DNA from: Siphonodentalium dalli
Taxonomy: Eukaryota; Mollusca; Scaphopoda; Gadilida; Siphonodentaliidae
NCBI GenBank assembly: GCA_032622095.1
Contig: CP136067.1
Location: 136,589,990 to 136,653,989 of the forward strand
DNA: 64,000 nucleotides
Direction: 5' to 3'
The position numbers and the translations under genes were made by a program. The notes under the pieces were generated by a model. The model saw only the letters and a list, made by a program, of their open reading frames with translations, made no database searches and was not told the origin of the DNA. Of the stretch, positions 23,168-35,600 are shown in pieces (positions within the stretch are counted from its first letter, which is position 1; every line of letters starts with the position of its first letter).

Positions 23168-23267
23168 NNNNNNNNNNNNNNNNNNNNNNNNNNNNNNNNN
23201 NNNNNNNNNNNNNNNNNNNNNNNNNNNNNNNNNNNNNNNNNNNNNNNNNNNNNNNNNNNNNNNNNNN
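23168..23267. other. assembly gap, 100 N
   Basis: Exactly 100 N, the usual placeholder for a gap of unknown size. Statements about structures crossing it are unsafe. Confidence 0.99.
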
Positions 23268-23369
23268 CTTGACCTAGAAAATATGTTTTTCTTATTTTTC
23301 TAGCTATTCTCCCAAGATAATATCTCATTTCAAGATTTTTTTTTTCCTGAATTGAGAAAATATTTTTGG

Positions 23370-23522
23370 CAGTGCACATCCGATTTCTCGCTTCTGCGTA
23401 CAGAGGACAACTGAAGAAAAAATGGTTTGCGTCTTCGCATGAATTTCCACAAGTATACAGTTTGGATGAGCTGATATGTAGTTTTTCAAAGTTTAGGTCA
23501 CTACAGTTATTTCTAAGTCTAC
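23370..23522 (-). pseudogene. LINE fragment, C-terminal zinc-knuckle region
   Basis: The minus strand encodes YTCGNSCEDANHFFFSCPLY followed by AEARNRM. This is the Cys-x2-Cys...His...Cys pattern (here with a changed spacing, TCGNSCED...HFFFSCP) found at the end of many LINE ORF2 proteins after the reverse transcriptase. It is a ~50-residue fragment joined on its upstream side to a G-rich repeat. Confidence 0.55.
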
Positions 23523-23615
23523 CGGGGGGGGGTCGGAAAACAATTCCAGGCACGTATAATGGGGTGGGTGGGTGTCTCTCGTGTCCGAAAAGCATTTTTT
23601 TCCATGTGCCAAATA
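23520..23615 (+). repeat. poly-G/TCGGAAAA repeat fragment
   Basis: GGGGGGTCGGAAAACAATTCC, then GGCACGTAT and a GGTGGGTGGGTG run. The same modules recur at about 24640-24800, 44195-44385 and 44695-44800 in both orientations. An unknown dispersed family. Confidence 0.5.
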
Positions 23616-23649
23616 TTTTTTCCATTTCTGCTACTGAGTCTTATTTTGA

Positions 23650-24640
23650 TGTGTTTTGAACAGAAACAGGTCATATATAGTTAATAGCAATGCTATACTA
23701 TATATAGATGTTATCAGAAGTTGGATCAGTTGCATAATGGCCAACAATAACCCAAATTGAACTTGATAGAACAAGAAACTGCAATATTGGAAAAATAAAA
23801 TTTAATCAGGATTCCATCTACTGATACAACCAAATAAGAATAACTATGCAGAACTCAGCTGAAAATAAGCAATAAAATGAAAGCACACTTGACCATATGT
23901 GACATGGAAATAAAGATATAATAAATAATGGAATGAAATAGACTTTTGACAACGTACAACATAAAATCTTAACATATAAATTGAAGGCCAGCCGGGCCAG
24001 CTTGAACAATTTCAAATTGTTTTCCAAGTCAATGTGGATCAGCTTGTAATGTTAATCACAGTAACAAAGATTTTATCGTCACTGATATCGTGAGCAAAAA
24101 AGAAGTGATATTGGGCTATCCATCCATATGTTATTCCCAATTATTAGGAAGCCTATTACTTCAGGCAGTGGCTACCAGTCTGCCATTACGCGCTATAACA
24201 TGTTTCCTCAGTTCTGGTTTCTGAGATGCCCCAAGAAGAGTCATGCGGTTATATCATGGTTATGTTTGGTATTAGCATTATTCTTCAAACTGGGGTGAAC
24301 TGTGATGAACAGTTGTATTTCCACATGTTTTGATAAACAATTTGGTTCAAGCAATATATCACATAGCAAAATTAATATCAAAATATCAAATAATCTGAAA
24401 TGTGTTGTACCATGTAGTCTGTAGAATACTCAAATGTGATTATGTGACTAGATCATGTGACTATATATTATGAAAATGAATGTTAATAAAAACTTTGGCA
24501 CTCTGCCTATCCCTAGAAATGTGATTATGTTGACACATTTCTTGATTAATGACACTTATATGATAAATTCAAATAGTATCGTTATCTTCATTACGCACTG
24601 TTTTATTAAAATCTCGCGCAATAAACTATTTATGGGGTGG
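23650..24640. other. non-coding stretch
   Basis: AT-rich, with no exon, no tandem repeat and no clear inverted structure visible. The family with C runs begins again at about 24640. Confidence 0.35.
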
Positions 24641-24830
24641 GTGTCCAAAACTGACCGGAAAACAATTCCTGAAATGGAAAAAAAAAGGTGGAATTGCCTG
24701 GAAAAAAAGGCCGGAAACGGAAGAAATTGGGTGGGTGGGTGGTCCGAGGCCGGAAAAAATTAAAATGATCATACGTACCTGGAAAATTTTCCGACCCCCC
24801 CCCCCCCCCCCCCCGCCCCGAGTCTACAGT
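24640..24830. repeat. poly-C/TCCGGAAAA dispersed repeat
   Basis: Contains GGGGTGGGTGTCC, CCGGAAAACAATTCCTGAAA, GGGTGGGTGGGTGG and a run of more than 20 C at about 24796. The modules are shared with 23520 and 44195-44385. Confidence 0.5.
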
Positions 24831-24944
24831 GCAAAATATTTAATCTCCTTTGACCTGTATCATACTATGGTGGGGGTTCAAAGTCAGTTCTTTATTACAG
24901 AATGTTCTATACATGTTACTTATGATTTCGTTTTTAGTTGGTTC

Positions 24945-25553
24945 TGATGAGGGGTCATCAACATTTTTGTTATCAGCAGTGGTTTTGCATGATATATTCC
25001 ATTCAGCTATCATGGATGGGACGAAACTCGATTTGAAGTGGGTCGTGTTCGTAAAGTAGTTTATGTATCACAAAGGGTTTCTAATGGGGTATCGAGATGC
25101 TTCAGCGACGGTAGCTGGTAATATATTGGTGAGGTAGGAAGGGACATGATGAGTAATTATTTTGTTCCAGGTGTGCATTTTATCGAGGTTTCGTCTTTCG
25201 CCAAGTGGAGGCCACCCGAGTTCAAATAGGACTTTTTCATCTGATACCGAACGCGTGAGACCACTTACTATTCTACCAGCGTCGGTATATAGGCGGTCGA
25301 GTTTCCGGAGGAGGCAATCCCAAACAACATCTCCGTACTCCGTTATAGGAAGTACGTAAGTTTTGAACATTATCTCGAGGGTTTGTCTATTTATAAGAAA
25401 TTTTATTCTCCTCAGTTGTGACAGTCTGGTTGACACTCGGCTACACATTTCATTCATATGGGTGTCCCAATGAAGGTTCGATTGTATAGATACTCCAAGA
25501 TGTTTATGACAGTCAACTTGCTCTATTTCGTTATAATCAAGTTCGAGATCCAA
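24945..25553 (-). pseudogene. LINE reverse-transcriptase C-terminal fragment (CR1/jockey-like)
   Basis: The minus strand encodes HKHLGVSIQSNLHWDTHM, then a block with RVSTRLSQLRRIKFL and FKTYVLPITEYGDVVWD, the typical 'thumb' side of CR1/jockey-type LINE polymerases, followed by a Trp-rich tail. A TGA at 25068-25070 interrupts the frame, and LINE-like sequence (HFKSSFVPSMIAEWN) continues beyond it to about 24945. It lacks the catalytic palm and is 5' truncated next to a GATAA microsatellite. The first ~35 bp of the fragment are duplicated at 26804. Confidence 0.75.
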
Positions 25554-26803
25554 AGAATCTGTCAGATAAGATAAGATAAGATAAGTTTATTGGCACTAGA
25601 ATCATGAAACATTGTAACAGAGTAAGAATATGTATAATATGTATGTGTTATATGAGGTTGCAAATGGAATCTAGATGTGACTGTAGAGTATAAATGGTCG
25701 AACAGATCGAGTGATCTTCTCCTTCACCCCACGGTTTCACTATGAGTGACAAATTACGGATCTAAAAATTTACGGATCTAGTATACGTAAATATTGTATA
25801 TATGGTCGAACAGATCGAGTGATCTTCTCCTTCACCCCACGGTTTCACTATGAGTAAAAAATTACAGATCTAAAAATTTACGGATCTAGTATACGTAAAT
25901 ATTGTATATATGCCGACAAAAACGCAATGATGATTGGGGAAATAAAGGTCCCAATGCCATTAGACTCATAACACTGAAGTATGGTCCGTTAAAGTCCCAC
26001 TTAATTTCCGAAACCCCAGATACTTTTGTACAAAATATATGCCATATTATATACCATTTGAAAGAGGAAGCTCCATCACATTGTATTATCAACTTATCCG
26101 GTGTAATAAACTGTGAACATGTTGTTTTTGTTGACTTCCCAACATGTTTTTGTCATCTAGATTGTAGAAAAGGTGTATTATTTTCAATGGATGGAGAATA
26201 ACTTGATATCTTAAAGATAGAGTTATTCCACTTCCATTGAAAATTCATCTTTAGTTTAAATTTGTTGGGGGGGAATCTTTATATGATTTCAGCTGTTTTC
26301 TATTTCTTTATGGGCATCTTCCGAGACACAGATATTTAAAATGGTAATGAATTATAGTAATTTAATAATATTATATGGCATAGATTGTTATTAAAACCGT
26401 TTATCAAGTCACTATAAAAAAATATCGGTGACTCGAAAATTAAGAGGGCCTTTAAATAATTCCCTCCACTGTCGTAGATTTACAGTAATTTTTAACTCTT
26501 TCAGTGCCAGGGGCCGATCTCATCGACCCTAAGTGGCCCAGTACAAGTCGATGAGAAGACCAAATAGCAGATGAAGATGGATAACTCTAAAATCAAGTGG
26601 CATTTTGTGTCAGATATTGACAAACCGTCAAAATTTCATTGTACAAAAGGTTGACAAATAACAGGTTTTGCAGGGGGCCGGAAAAAACTGCAGACACAGG
26701 GTGGAAAAAACAGTTTTCTTCGGTTTGGGTACACCCCCCCCCCCCCCCCCCCCCCCCAAAGCAAAATCTGCAGTTTTTTTTCACTGACCATTTGCCCCCC
26801 CCC
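25521..26803 (+). repeat. 1283 bp tandem duplication, unit A
   Basis: Starts CTCTATTTCGTTATAATCAA and is followed at 26804 by the same sequence. The units are almost identical (isolated substitutions, a 2-bp indel, poly-C length, about 19 extra bases near 26693). The internal junction falls in a C run. Each unit holds (GATAA)n, two copies of a ~107 bp module with GATCGAGTGATCTTCTCC, and a palindromic element. Confidence 0.92.
25990..26455. mobile_element. palindromic element family Q (in unit A)
   Basis: Inverted ends CCCACTTAATTTCCGA and the near complement ...TCGAAAATTAAGAGGG. An internal palindrome lies near 26180-26250 (AGATAGAGTTATTCCA with its mirror). The second copy is 27275-27738, a distant relative is 42603-43052 and a fragment is 45065-45180. 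The 99-codon frame here is not supported as a gene. Confidence 0.55.
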
Positions 26804-28050
26804 CTCTATTTCGTTATAATCAAGTTCGAGATCCAAAGAATCTGTCAGATAAGATAAGATAAGATAAGTTTATTGGCACTAGAATCATGAAACATTGTAA
26901 CAGAGTAAGAATATGTATAATATGTATATGTGTTATATGAGGTTGCAAATGGAATCTAGATGTGACTGTAGAGTATAAATGGTCGAACAGATCGAGTGAT
27001 CTTCTCCTTCACCCCACGGTTTCACTATGAGTGAAAAATTACGGATCTAAAAATTTACGGATCTAGTATACGTAAATATTGTATATATGGTCGAACAGAT
27101 CGAGTGATCTTCTCCTTCACCCCACGGTTTCACTATGAGTAAAAAATTACGGATCTAAAAATTTACGGATCTAGTATACGTAAATATTGCATATATGCCG
27201 ACAAAAACGCAATGATGATTGGGGAAATAAAGGTCCCAATGCCATTAGACTCATAACACTGAAGTATGGTCCGTTAAAGTCCCACTTAATTTCCGAAACC
27301 CCAGATACTTTTGTACAAAATATATGCCATATTATATACCATTTGAAAGAGGAAGCTCCATCACATTGTATTATCAACTTATCCGGTGTAATAAACTGTG
27401 AACATGTTGTTTTTGTTGACTTCCCAACATGTTTTTGTCATCTAGATTGTAGAAAAGGTGTATTATTTTCAATGGATGGAGAATAACTTGATATCTTAAA
27501 GATAGAGTTATTCCACTTCCATTGAAAATTCATCTTTAGTTTAAATTTGTTGGGGGGGAATCTTTATATGATTTCAGCTGTTTTCTATTTCTTTATGGGC
27601 ATCTTCCGAGACACAGATATTTAAAATGGTAATGAATTATAGTAATTTAATAATATTATATGGCATAGATTGTTATTAAAACCGTTTATCAAGTCACTAT
27701 AAAAAAATATCGGTGACTCGAAAATTAAGAGGGCCTTTAAATAATTCCCTCCACTGTCGTAGATTTACAGTAATTTTTAACTCTTTCAGTGCCAGGGGCC
27801 GATCTCATCGACCCTAAGTGGCCCAGTACAAGTCGATGAGAAGACCAAATAGCAGATGAAGATGGATAACTCTAAAATCAAGTGGCATTTTGTGTCAGAT
27901 ATTGACAAACCGTCAAAATTTCATTGTACAAAAGGTTGACAAATAACAGGTTTTGCAGGGGGCCGGAAAAAACTGTTTTCTTCGGTTTGGGTACACCCCC
28001 CCCCCCCCAAAGCAAAATCTGCAGTTTTTTTTCACTGACCATTTGCCCCC
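26804..28050 (+). repeat. 1283 bp tandem duplication, unit B
   Basis: Second unit, continuing through its C run into the poly-C-rich repeat copy 2. Because it runs smoothly into sequence found elsewhere (17730-18600), this is the original right side of the locus. Confidence 0.92.
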
Positions 28051-28790
28051 CCCCCCCCCCCCCCCCCCCAGAAAAATCAAATCTACCCCAACAACAACTC
28101 GGTTTGACCGGAAACCGAAAAAAACACCGGAGCATACAATTCACGAGAAGGTGCTTGGTAACTTAGTTTAGATTATTATGACTAAAATGGTCATTGTCTA
28201 CCAGTAGAAAGCAGATTTGTACCTCGTGATGTCATGACATGTACAAACATGTATATTGGTGATCGCACCGCTTTGTATGCACTTTAAAAAATGACAACTA
28301 GTCATTACCTCGACTTTGAAAAAGATGCAAATGAGATGAGTGAGATACCAGCATATAACTGTTTTCTGATACCATTGGAGGAGAAATTGTTTAATACATG
28401 GGATAGTTCTGCAGTAAAAATTTGCCAGATAAGCGATCGCAGGGTAGAATTCTGCATTCGACTGGTAGACACTGACATAGTCGGCATTATTAATAGGGTT
28501 AATGGGGTCAATATCACATGTAAACCAAGACAGTGGTTATCCAAAATTGTTTTAGGTGGATTGTACTACTCATGTATATATGATTTGGATATTAAGGTTA
28601 ATCCATATTCTATAAAATGAGAGAAAATTGAAGTTGTGAGTCTGAAAATACATATTTGGAAAACAATTACATGCAAATTTTTCCGACAACCCCCCCCCCC
28701 CCCTAAATGAATAAGGAAAAAAAAACCCCACCCCCGGTACGTTGTGTCCCGCAGTTTTTTTCCACCCCCCCCCCCTGTGTTTTGGGCAAT
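27965..28790 (+). repeat. poly-C-rich dispersed repeat, copy 2
   Basis: Paralogue of 17730-18600 in the same orientation. It differs by point changes, shorter or longer C runs and small deletions (for example GCCGGA absent near 28090). Its right end joins an inverted R1 fragment at about 28785. Confidence 0.8.
28291..28620 (+). CDS. repeat-borne open frame, 109 codons, unknown
   Basis: Paralogue of the frame at 18066-18398, with one serine codon missing (GAAAAATCTGAT versus GAAAAAGAT) and about five replacement changes. No recognisable domain. It is kept only because both copies stay open; it is probably not a functional gene. Confidence 0.2.
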   Translation: MTTSHYLDFEKDANEMSEIPAYNCFLIPLEEKLFNTWDSSAVKICQISDRRVEFCIRLVDTDIVGIINRVNGVNITCKPRQWLSKIVLGGLYYSCIYDLDIKVNPYSIK

Positions 28791-28927
28791 TTTATACTAT
28801 AGTGGACTGTGGTTAGCATTATTTTTGGGCAATTTGTCGATTCTGATAACTGAAGCGGCATTTCAAAAAAATTGTTGTTTGAATCTGATGATATGGGGAC
28901 CATCGAATCGGATTGAGTACCTTTAAC
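28785..28927 (-). mobile_element. R1 family, partial inverted copy
   Basis: The reverse complement of the R1 left third: ends ATCGGATTGAGTACCTTTAA at the right, with GTTATCAGAATCGA... and ACTATAGTATAAAATTGCCC in mirrored order inside. Cut on its left by the poly-C repeat. Confidence 0.7.
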
Positions 28928-29261
28928 GCATCCGTTTGAATGCTAATGAAATGTTCTAATATGAATAAATCGGTTAGCTAACTTCAATTAGGTTTAAATC
29001 TTTGTTCAAGCAAGTGCTAAACTGGTTCCCTTCGCCCAGTGCAATCGGTGCTTACGGTCACAAAATAAGCTAAAATTGCCCATTTCGAGTATGCTAATAC
29101 CAGGCTACATTCTACTCGCAATGTTAATTGTATTGATACAAGACCGGCTCTCTTGTTCGCCAACGATCACCCAGAAACAGTCACTCTCGTGGAATCATAA
29201 CAATGGAAAGTTAGAAACGTTCAAGACTGTGGTATGTCAAAATATTGCAGCGATATAATCG

Positions 29262-29430
29262 CGTTGTTTAAAGTGATGTGAAACACTCCGGTATGGTGAT
29301 CAAATAGAAATGGAGAATATCTTGCTCAAAGTAGTTATTTTTACAAATATTATATCTAAATTGACAACAAACACCGTCATTCTTATATAGTAATTAAATG
29401 CGGTGATTCTTGGTGGCGAAATCGTTCTCA
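29262..29430 (-). repeat. dispersed repeat R2, inverted copy
   Basis: TTAAAGTGATGTGAAACACT, AAATGGAGAATATCTTG and TTTTTACAAATATTATA run in mirrored order relative to 20600-20815. Confidence 0.7.
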
Positions 29431-29668
29431 TTAATTTATCACCAATAGTTGCGTCCCGAATCGAGAAGTAAATATTTACAATTGAGCGTAGCTCGGACGA
29501 TGTTTTCTATGTAGTGGTACGGTCGATTTGCTTGAAATTTTCGGCGATGTTAGTAAAATGCTACATTCCTCCAGTTGGCATAGCTCCTGAATACTAACTG
29601 ATCAGTTTCACGCACTCGAACAAGTCCATAATATGTCTCTAATCAGAGTTTAATATTTCTTTAATGTT

Positions 29669-32600
29669 TCATGCAATAACAGCAATCTCTCTAATAATTA
29701 GCCAATCATTCTGCGCATCTGTAACTAAAACAGTCAAACATTTGTATGGATCAACACCCAATGGCTTCGTGTCATGTCCTTTCGAATCGAACACGCCATT
29801 ATCGAAAGGCCCAAGGTCATCAAACACATCACAAGAACCACCAGGCGTCGCAGGATGGCTACCATAAACATGTCCATATTTTAACATGTCTCGGTGTTCA
29901 TCTGTTGTTTCCTTTTTACCCGTTGCTATGAATAACCGTTTTATAGTAACTGGTTTTTCGAAAATCATGGTGAAATTATCTCCCTTTTTAGGAGACGGTG
30001 TCCAGAAGTAGTACGCACTTTTCGTATTGTAACAATATTCCGGGAAATACTTGTCGTGTTGTTTCATTGTCGTCACTATTTTTGCATGCGGATTTGTAAC
30101 ATTAGAAAATAATTTAATGACAGAGGTCACCTTATTCTCTGTCTTCTTTTTCAACTTGGTACCAGTGTGCTCAACGAAACTCTTGTCCGTAAGATTCTGT
30201 GTTTTGTTATCCAGTGACGAAATAACACCGCGGTGTTGAAAAAGGGAAGGTTTAAACTGAAATACCTCTTTTGGTCCGAGAATTGCACCCAGCTTATCCA
30301 CGAGCAGATCGACGGGCATCTCGGAATATAACATGATGATATAATTTGCTAAAAGATCTAGTTTTGATGAATCAAACAGTCTTCCGATAAAACCGAGTTT
30401 TGAAAAATGGAGAACGAACCAAGGCCCGCTTTTAGTCTGCTTTTGTATGAACGCGTTCACATTTTTATACATTGCATCAGCAGTAATGACGTCATCTTCC
30501 AAGTGCATATAATACTGAGAAAGTTCACTGCAATAAAGGAACATATAGGCATAGTCTATGTTTTGTTTAGACCGCCAGAAAACCCGTTTATCGCTGTCGC
30601 CGTACTTTCTTCTGAGTCCGGTCAGCACGGGATAAATGTCACGTGGTGCCTGGATTATCTGAATCGTGCCATGTTGAATTTCATTCCAGAATGTTTTGTT
30701 GAGGTCGGAAGCGATATCTTCTTTGAACCCCACATCGAAGTCCGCAAGAAATATGACTATAACGATTTCGTCTTTGTCTGCCGCTGTTAGTTTTGAGAGA
30801 AGGGATTGGAGAGTGAGTGTGAGGTAGCTTTTTCCTTTCCGCTTAACGCTGCTGATCCCGATCGTAAGGCGAGCTGAAAAAACAAAGTGTTAGCTTAAAG
30901 ATACGGATGGCCTTCTCGATGTGCAAGCCTTGAAATAGTGTGTCTGTCATTTGCAGAATGAGGTCCCCAGAGGGTGAATTTAGTGATGCTACCCCGCATA
31001 GCGGGCTAGCATCACCAAATTCACCCTCTGTGGACCTCATTCTGCTTACACCTCAGCAGATTGAGGTTCCCAGAGGGTGAATTTGGTGATGCTACCCGCA
31101 CTAAATTCACCCTCTGGGGACCTCATTCTGCAAATGACAGACACACTATTTCAAGGCTTGGCATGTGTATTGCTATTAAAAATAGTCACATCCGTTAAAA
31201 CCACCATAAAGAAAAAGAATATTAAAATATAGACATATTTTGTTCTTATACCAACCATAAATATCGCATAAATAGCATGTTATTGTCAAGATCGTGCGCA
31301 GTGTTAGTAAACAAACGCCATGTTATGTTACATTACAGTACATGTACGTACAAAGTGTGCCATCAAAACACTCAACACCGGGGATATCCCAATGAGTTAA
31401 TTTTTTGTTAAAACTGAACAATGTTGTTTACAACATACCGTTATAGCGTTCGGTAATCTCCGCCACAGCAATATTTCGTGTTTAATTGGTCACCGTGAAG
31501 CAATCCCCCAAAATAACCACGGTATTGAGTGTTTTGCGTATCGCACACTATGTATGTGCTGTATATAATGCTCGTCTCACACAAGTGTGTTTTCTGGATA
31601 ATATCCTACTCATGCTATCACTAAACTATACTATTAGTATATTATTGAGGAAATTTCATAATTTGGTAAATTTTATTTCTGAATGATAACCAAGAATCAA
31701 GGCCATCCGTGCCTTTAAATATATGTGACCCGCCATATCAAATCCAGCCGTAAGTCGGGATTTTTTTTACCCTGCGCCAATGCATTCTCTTATATATGCG
31801 AGTCGACCATAGGTCGCCTCGCATATATAAGAGAATGCATTGGCCTAACAATTTTTTATCATTTTTTTTAAATAAATGTTTCTTACATTTTTTAGGACAT
31901 AAAATAAAAAAACATCAATTACCCTGCAGGGGAAGCATATATATATATAAGAGTGTCGTCTGCTCATGTTTGTCTGGGCCTATGTATGGGTTAAATAATA
32001 AAATTGTTAAAGAATACAATAAAAATTTATTAAAATTGTAAAAAAATTGTTAGGCCAATGCATTCTTTGGCACAGGGTAAAAAATAATACCGACTTACGA
32101 CTGGATTTTATATGGCGGGTCACATATCGTCGCATCAGTGCTTTAATGTCGTAACCCACATGTTCAACTTTCCGAGAAAATGAAGCTTGAAGTTTTCAGA
32201 CAACATTTCTCCTAATGTTGACAAAGCATGACGTATTGTTGTATTTATCCCAATGAAAACTGACATTAGCTGTCTATTGAAGCACATTTGTTTTATGTTT
32301 ACTCCCTCGTTTTCTTTTTAAAAGCAATAACTTGTTTAGAGATACGACAGTTTGCGTACGCCAACGACGATTGGTTTCCGTGCTACAAGGAAGTTGTGCT
32401 AATAAATACAGATTAAGCTAAATGTGCATGGTGGCAATCGCATGTGTCTATGAACTAAAAAGTGCCTATACTATTCTACATTATGAATATTCACTTATGT
32501 GCATCATCATACAGAAATTTGTCGAACAATTCACAAAATTTAAATCACCAAATGATCACGTGACTAACATGGGGATACGACCATATAGCACACATTTGAG

Positions 32601-35600
32601 AATTTACAAACACAAAACAGAAGTCACGTGGACATGGACAACCTGAAGCAGCCGATTGGCTGCTGTTGGACATAAGACCTTATAGCACGAATAATTGTGA
32701 AGATCGCTGGAGATACGACATTTGTGTCACTGGTTTGTGAGAATATTTGCCGTCCAATGTAAAAACAGTTTGGCCCATCGGATTGAATATTTTCTCACGA
32801 TTCGAATGCTATCAAATACTCATTTCACGCCAAAATGGAGTTACGACCTTATAGCACTGATGCGACGATATTTTATTTAACCAAAGCACTGTACAAAATT
32901 CACGATATGATTATGGAATGTTGGTTATAAAATGAGTTGGCAGTAAGCATAGTGCTTATATTAAGCTATCTCCTATACATATATAATATTGGATTATAAC
33001 CGTTTCATACAGACAAAATAGAACGTACACAATTCGAGTTATATGAATGTAAAAAGCTCAATCAAATAACTATTGTAATTATTAATGAAAATGTGCCCGA
33101 TAGCCCCACCCCTCAAATCAAATCAGGTGTTGGCAGGGTACACATAATTTGATTGTTGATTTTAATTGTTGATTTCAATTTTAGTTGTTTACCCGTATAA
33201 CTATATCATATATATACCCTCAGGTATGTGCATAATATGGCTTGAATCTGCCACTTAATTCTATATATTTTTGGATGTATCCGACCCACTTTTAAAAATA
33301 GATTTAATTGACTAGTCTGTGCAATGTTTACATTATCTTACGGCTATATATGTGACATGTGACAAACAATAATCCATTGACCAGGTTGCAGACATTCATG
33401 GCTGAATAAAACATGGGGTATGCAATAGAGCGCGTGGCTACTTGTACATATCATTTGTGTATATCCCAAGATGAATGTGGAACGTGTGTATATGTACAAG
33501 ACATCAAGCTTGAGTTTCCGGTTACGAATCTGGGTTTTTCTTGAGTAATAATCGGCGACTGGGACGATTAGATCATGCCATTATATTTGACTCTGGCTAT
33601 ACATGCCGGTACAAATAATACTAAAATTGCCTATGTGCTTTGAGAACTATTCCCGCACTAAAAGCCGATTGACAGAATAGAGAATTTGAGTGGTAGTTTT
33701 TTTTTGACGATTTTCGCAAGATACTCGTCAAAAATGCAGCAAATTAGAACTCTTTGGTTTGACTTGTCATGCGTGTTTCATGACAATGTCGCCCATTTCG
33801 CAATATATGTCTGGTGGGACTTTCCAATCTTCAGGTACGAAATGACACAGATGTTGTTCGATATGGTGTGTACTTAATAGGGGTAACGTGTGGGTAAAAT
33901 GTCGCAGATAACAGCGGTCTTATCGAGTCATCAAGGGGATAAACCCTGCATGGAGCTTGACCCAACTCAAGTGAGGCGGTGCACTTTTTCGGACTTGGGT
34001 ATTTCGGTCTATAAGTAGCTACGCCCGTGTAGTCATGGTATTAATGATATATTTGATATAGTTAACTTCTACGCAGGATTCGGAGGGTAGGAGTGACACC
34101 CGCATATGTCATGTTCGTGTGTTATCGATTCGTTTTGTGGTCCGTAATTTTGGTATGAATGCATGTGTGTTTTTGTGTGTGATATACATGTACGGCCGGC
34201 CATTCGGTCATAAATTACATGAAATTAAAGTTAATGGTGGTTTGTTTAATCAATGCACCGCACATTCAATTAAAATAAGTCCATTCCGTTTTAATAGCAA
34301 TCTTTTAGAAACCAATGGTGTCCATTTTCAAACCAATTGTCGTTCTTATATTCAATAGGAGACAATTCAATTTTAACATATCTATCGTTTTCTAATAAAT
34401 TTGAACGACGCACAATTAATGTTCTATTTCAATTCAATAGTACTCATATTCCAACCAATAAGTAAAAGCAAATTATAATACAGCAATTATACATTCTAAT
34501 ACAGCTATCATACATTTAATGTACGTTAATTCCCTTTTAATAGCATTGCTATCGATATAAAATACGAAACTAACAGCAGTCCATATATATGAGTCGATTT
34601 ATAACCAATAGACAAAATCAAACAGACACAAGAGGGCGCGGTGGAACCCCAGATCTATTTAGTCTATTTATATATTGCCGACGTCACATTAACCGAAGTC
34701 CTGCACATAATCTATATATAATACTAGCCGATGAGCCCGACGTTGTCCTGGCTATTCAAAAACCAAATTTCAAGTCGATAGCTCCACCCGTTTCCGAGAT
34801 CTGATCTGCGCATGCGCAAAGCTCTACCCGGTTCCGAGATCTGGTCTGCGCATGCGCGAAGCTGGCGTCGCACGGGCTCGGCGACCCGATAAAATTCGTA
34901 TCCGGGGCAAGATACATTCACATATCAAATTTCAAGTCGATAGCTCCACCCGTTTCCGAGATCTCGTCTGCGCATGCGCGAAGCGGGCGCCGCACGGGCT
35001 CGCCAATACGTCAACGACGACCGCCTGGTCCAACTACACACACGTACCAAGTTTCGTTCCGATCGGTCGAGAATCGTAGATTTGTATAAATGACATACAG
35101 ACAAACATACAGACAGACACACAGAGGTCTTCAAAATATATATGAGATGTAGTTCCTCCTGTTATATTTGGCATTCCCATGCGCTGCTTAAGGCATACTC
35201 GCGGAGGGAACCCTAGATCTATTTAGTCCTTTGATATATTGCTGACGTCACATGAACCGAAGTCTTCCACATAATCTATATATAATATGTGGTTCCTTCT
35301 GTTATGTTTGGCATTCTCATGTTTATTTATATATCGCTGACGTCACATGAACCAAGTATCTCCAACGTCCCTGGTGGCGCCCCTAGTGTTAATTCGAGAA
35401 TTAATTATTGGTTTGTAAACAGTAGTTATTAAAATGTTAACTGGGATCATTGAATATTACCGGAAATAGATCACTGATTTTGCTGTTAGATATTGATTGG
35501 AATACGAAAGATATTGAATTGAAATAGAATATTAATTCTGCGTTGATGATAATTTATTGAATATGCGATAGCTGTAATAGTTGTTTGTTATTAGATATTG

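Noticed and set aside
25902-27486. 99-codon frame present in both 1283 bp units
   Set aside because: Identical only because the units are a recent tandem duplication; it crosses the arm of palindromic element Q and no domain is visible.
30407-30790. 127-codon plus-strand frame
   Set aside because: Antisense shadow of the MGAT4-like catalytic exon.
33686-33877. 63-codon plus-strand frame in the MGAT4-like intron
   Set aside because: No domain, no splice support, antisense to the host gene.
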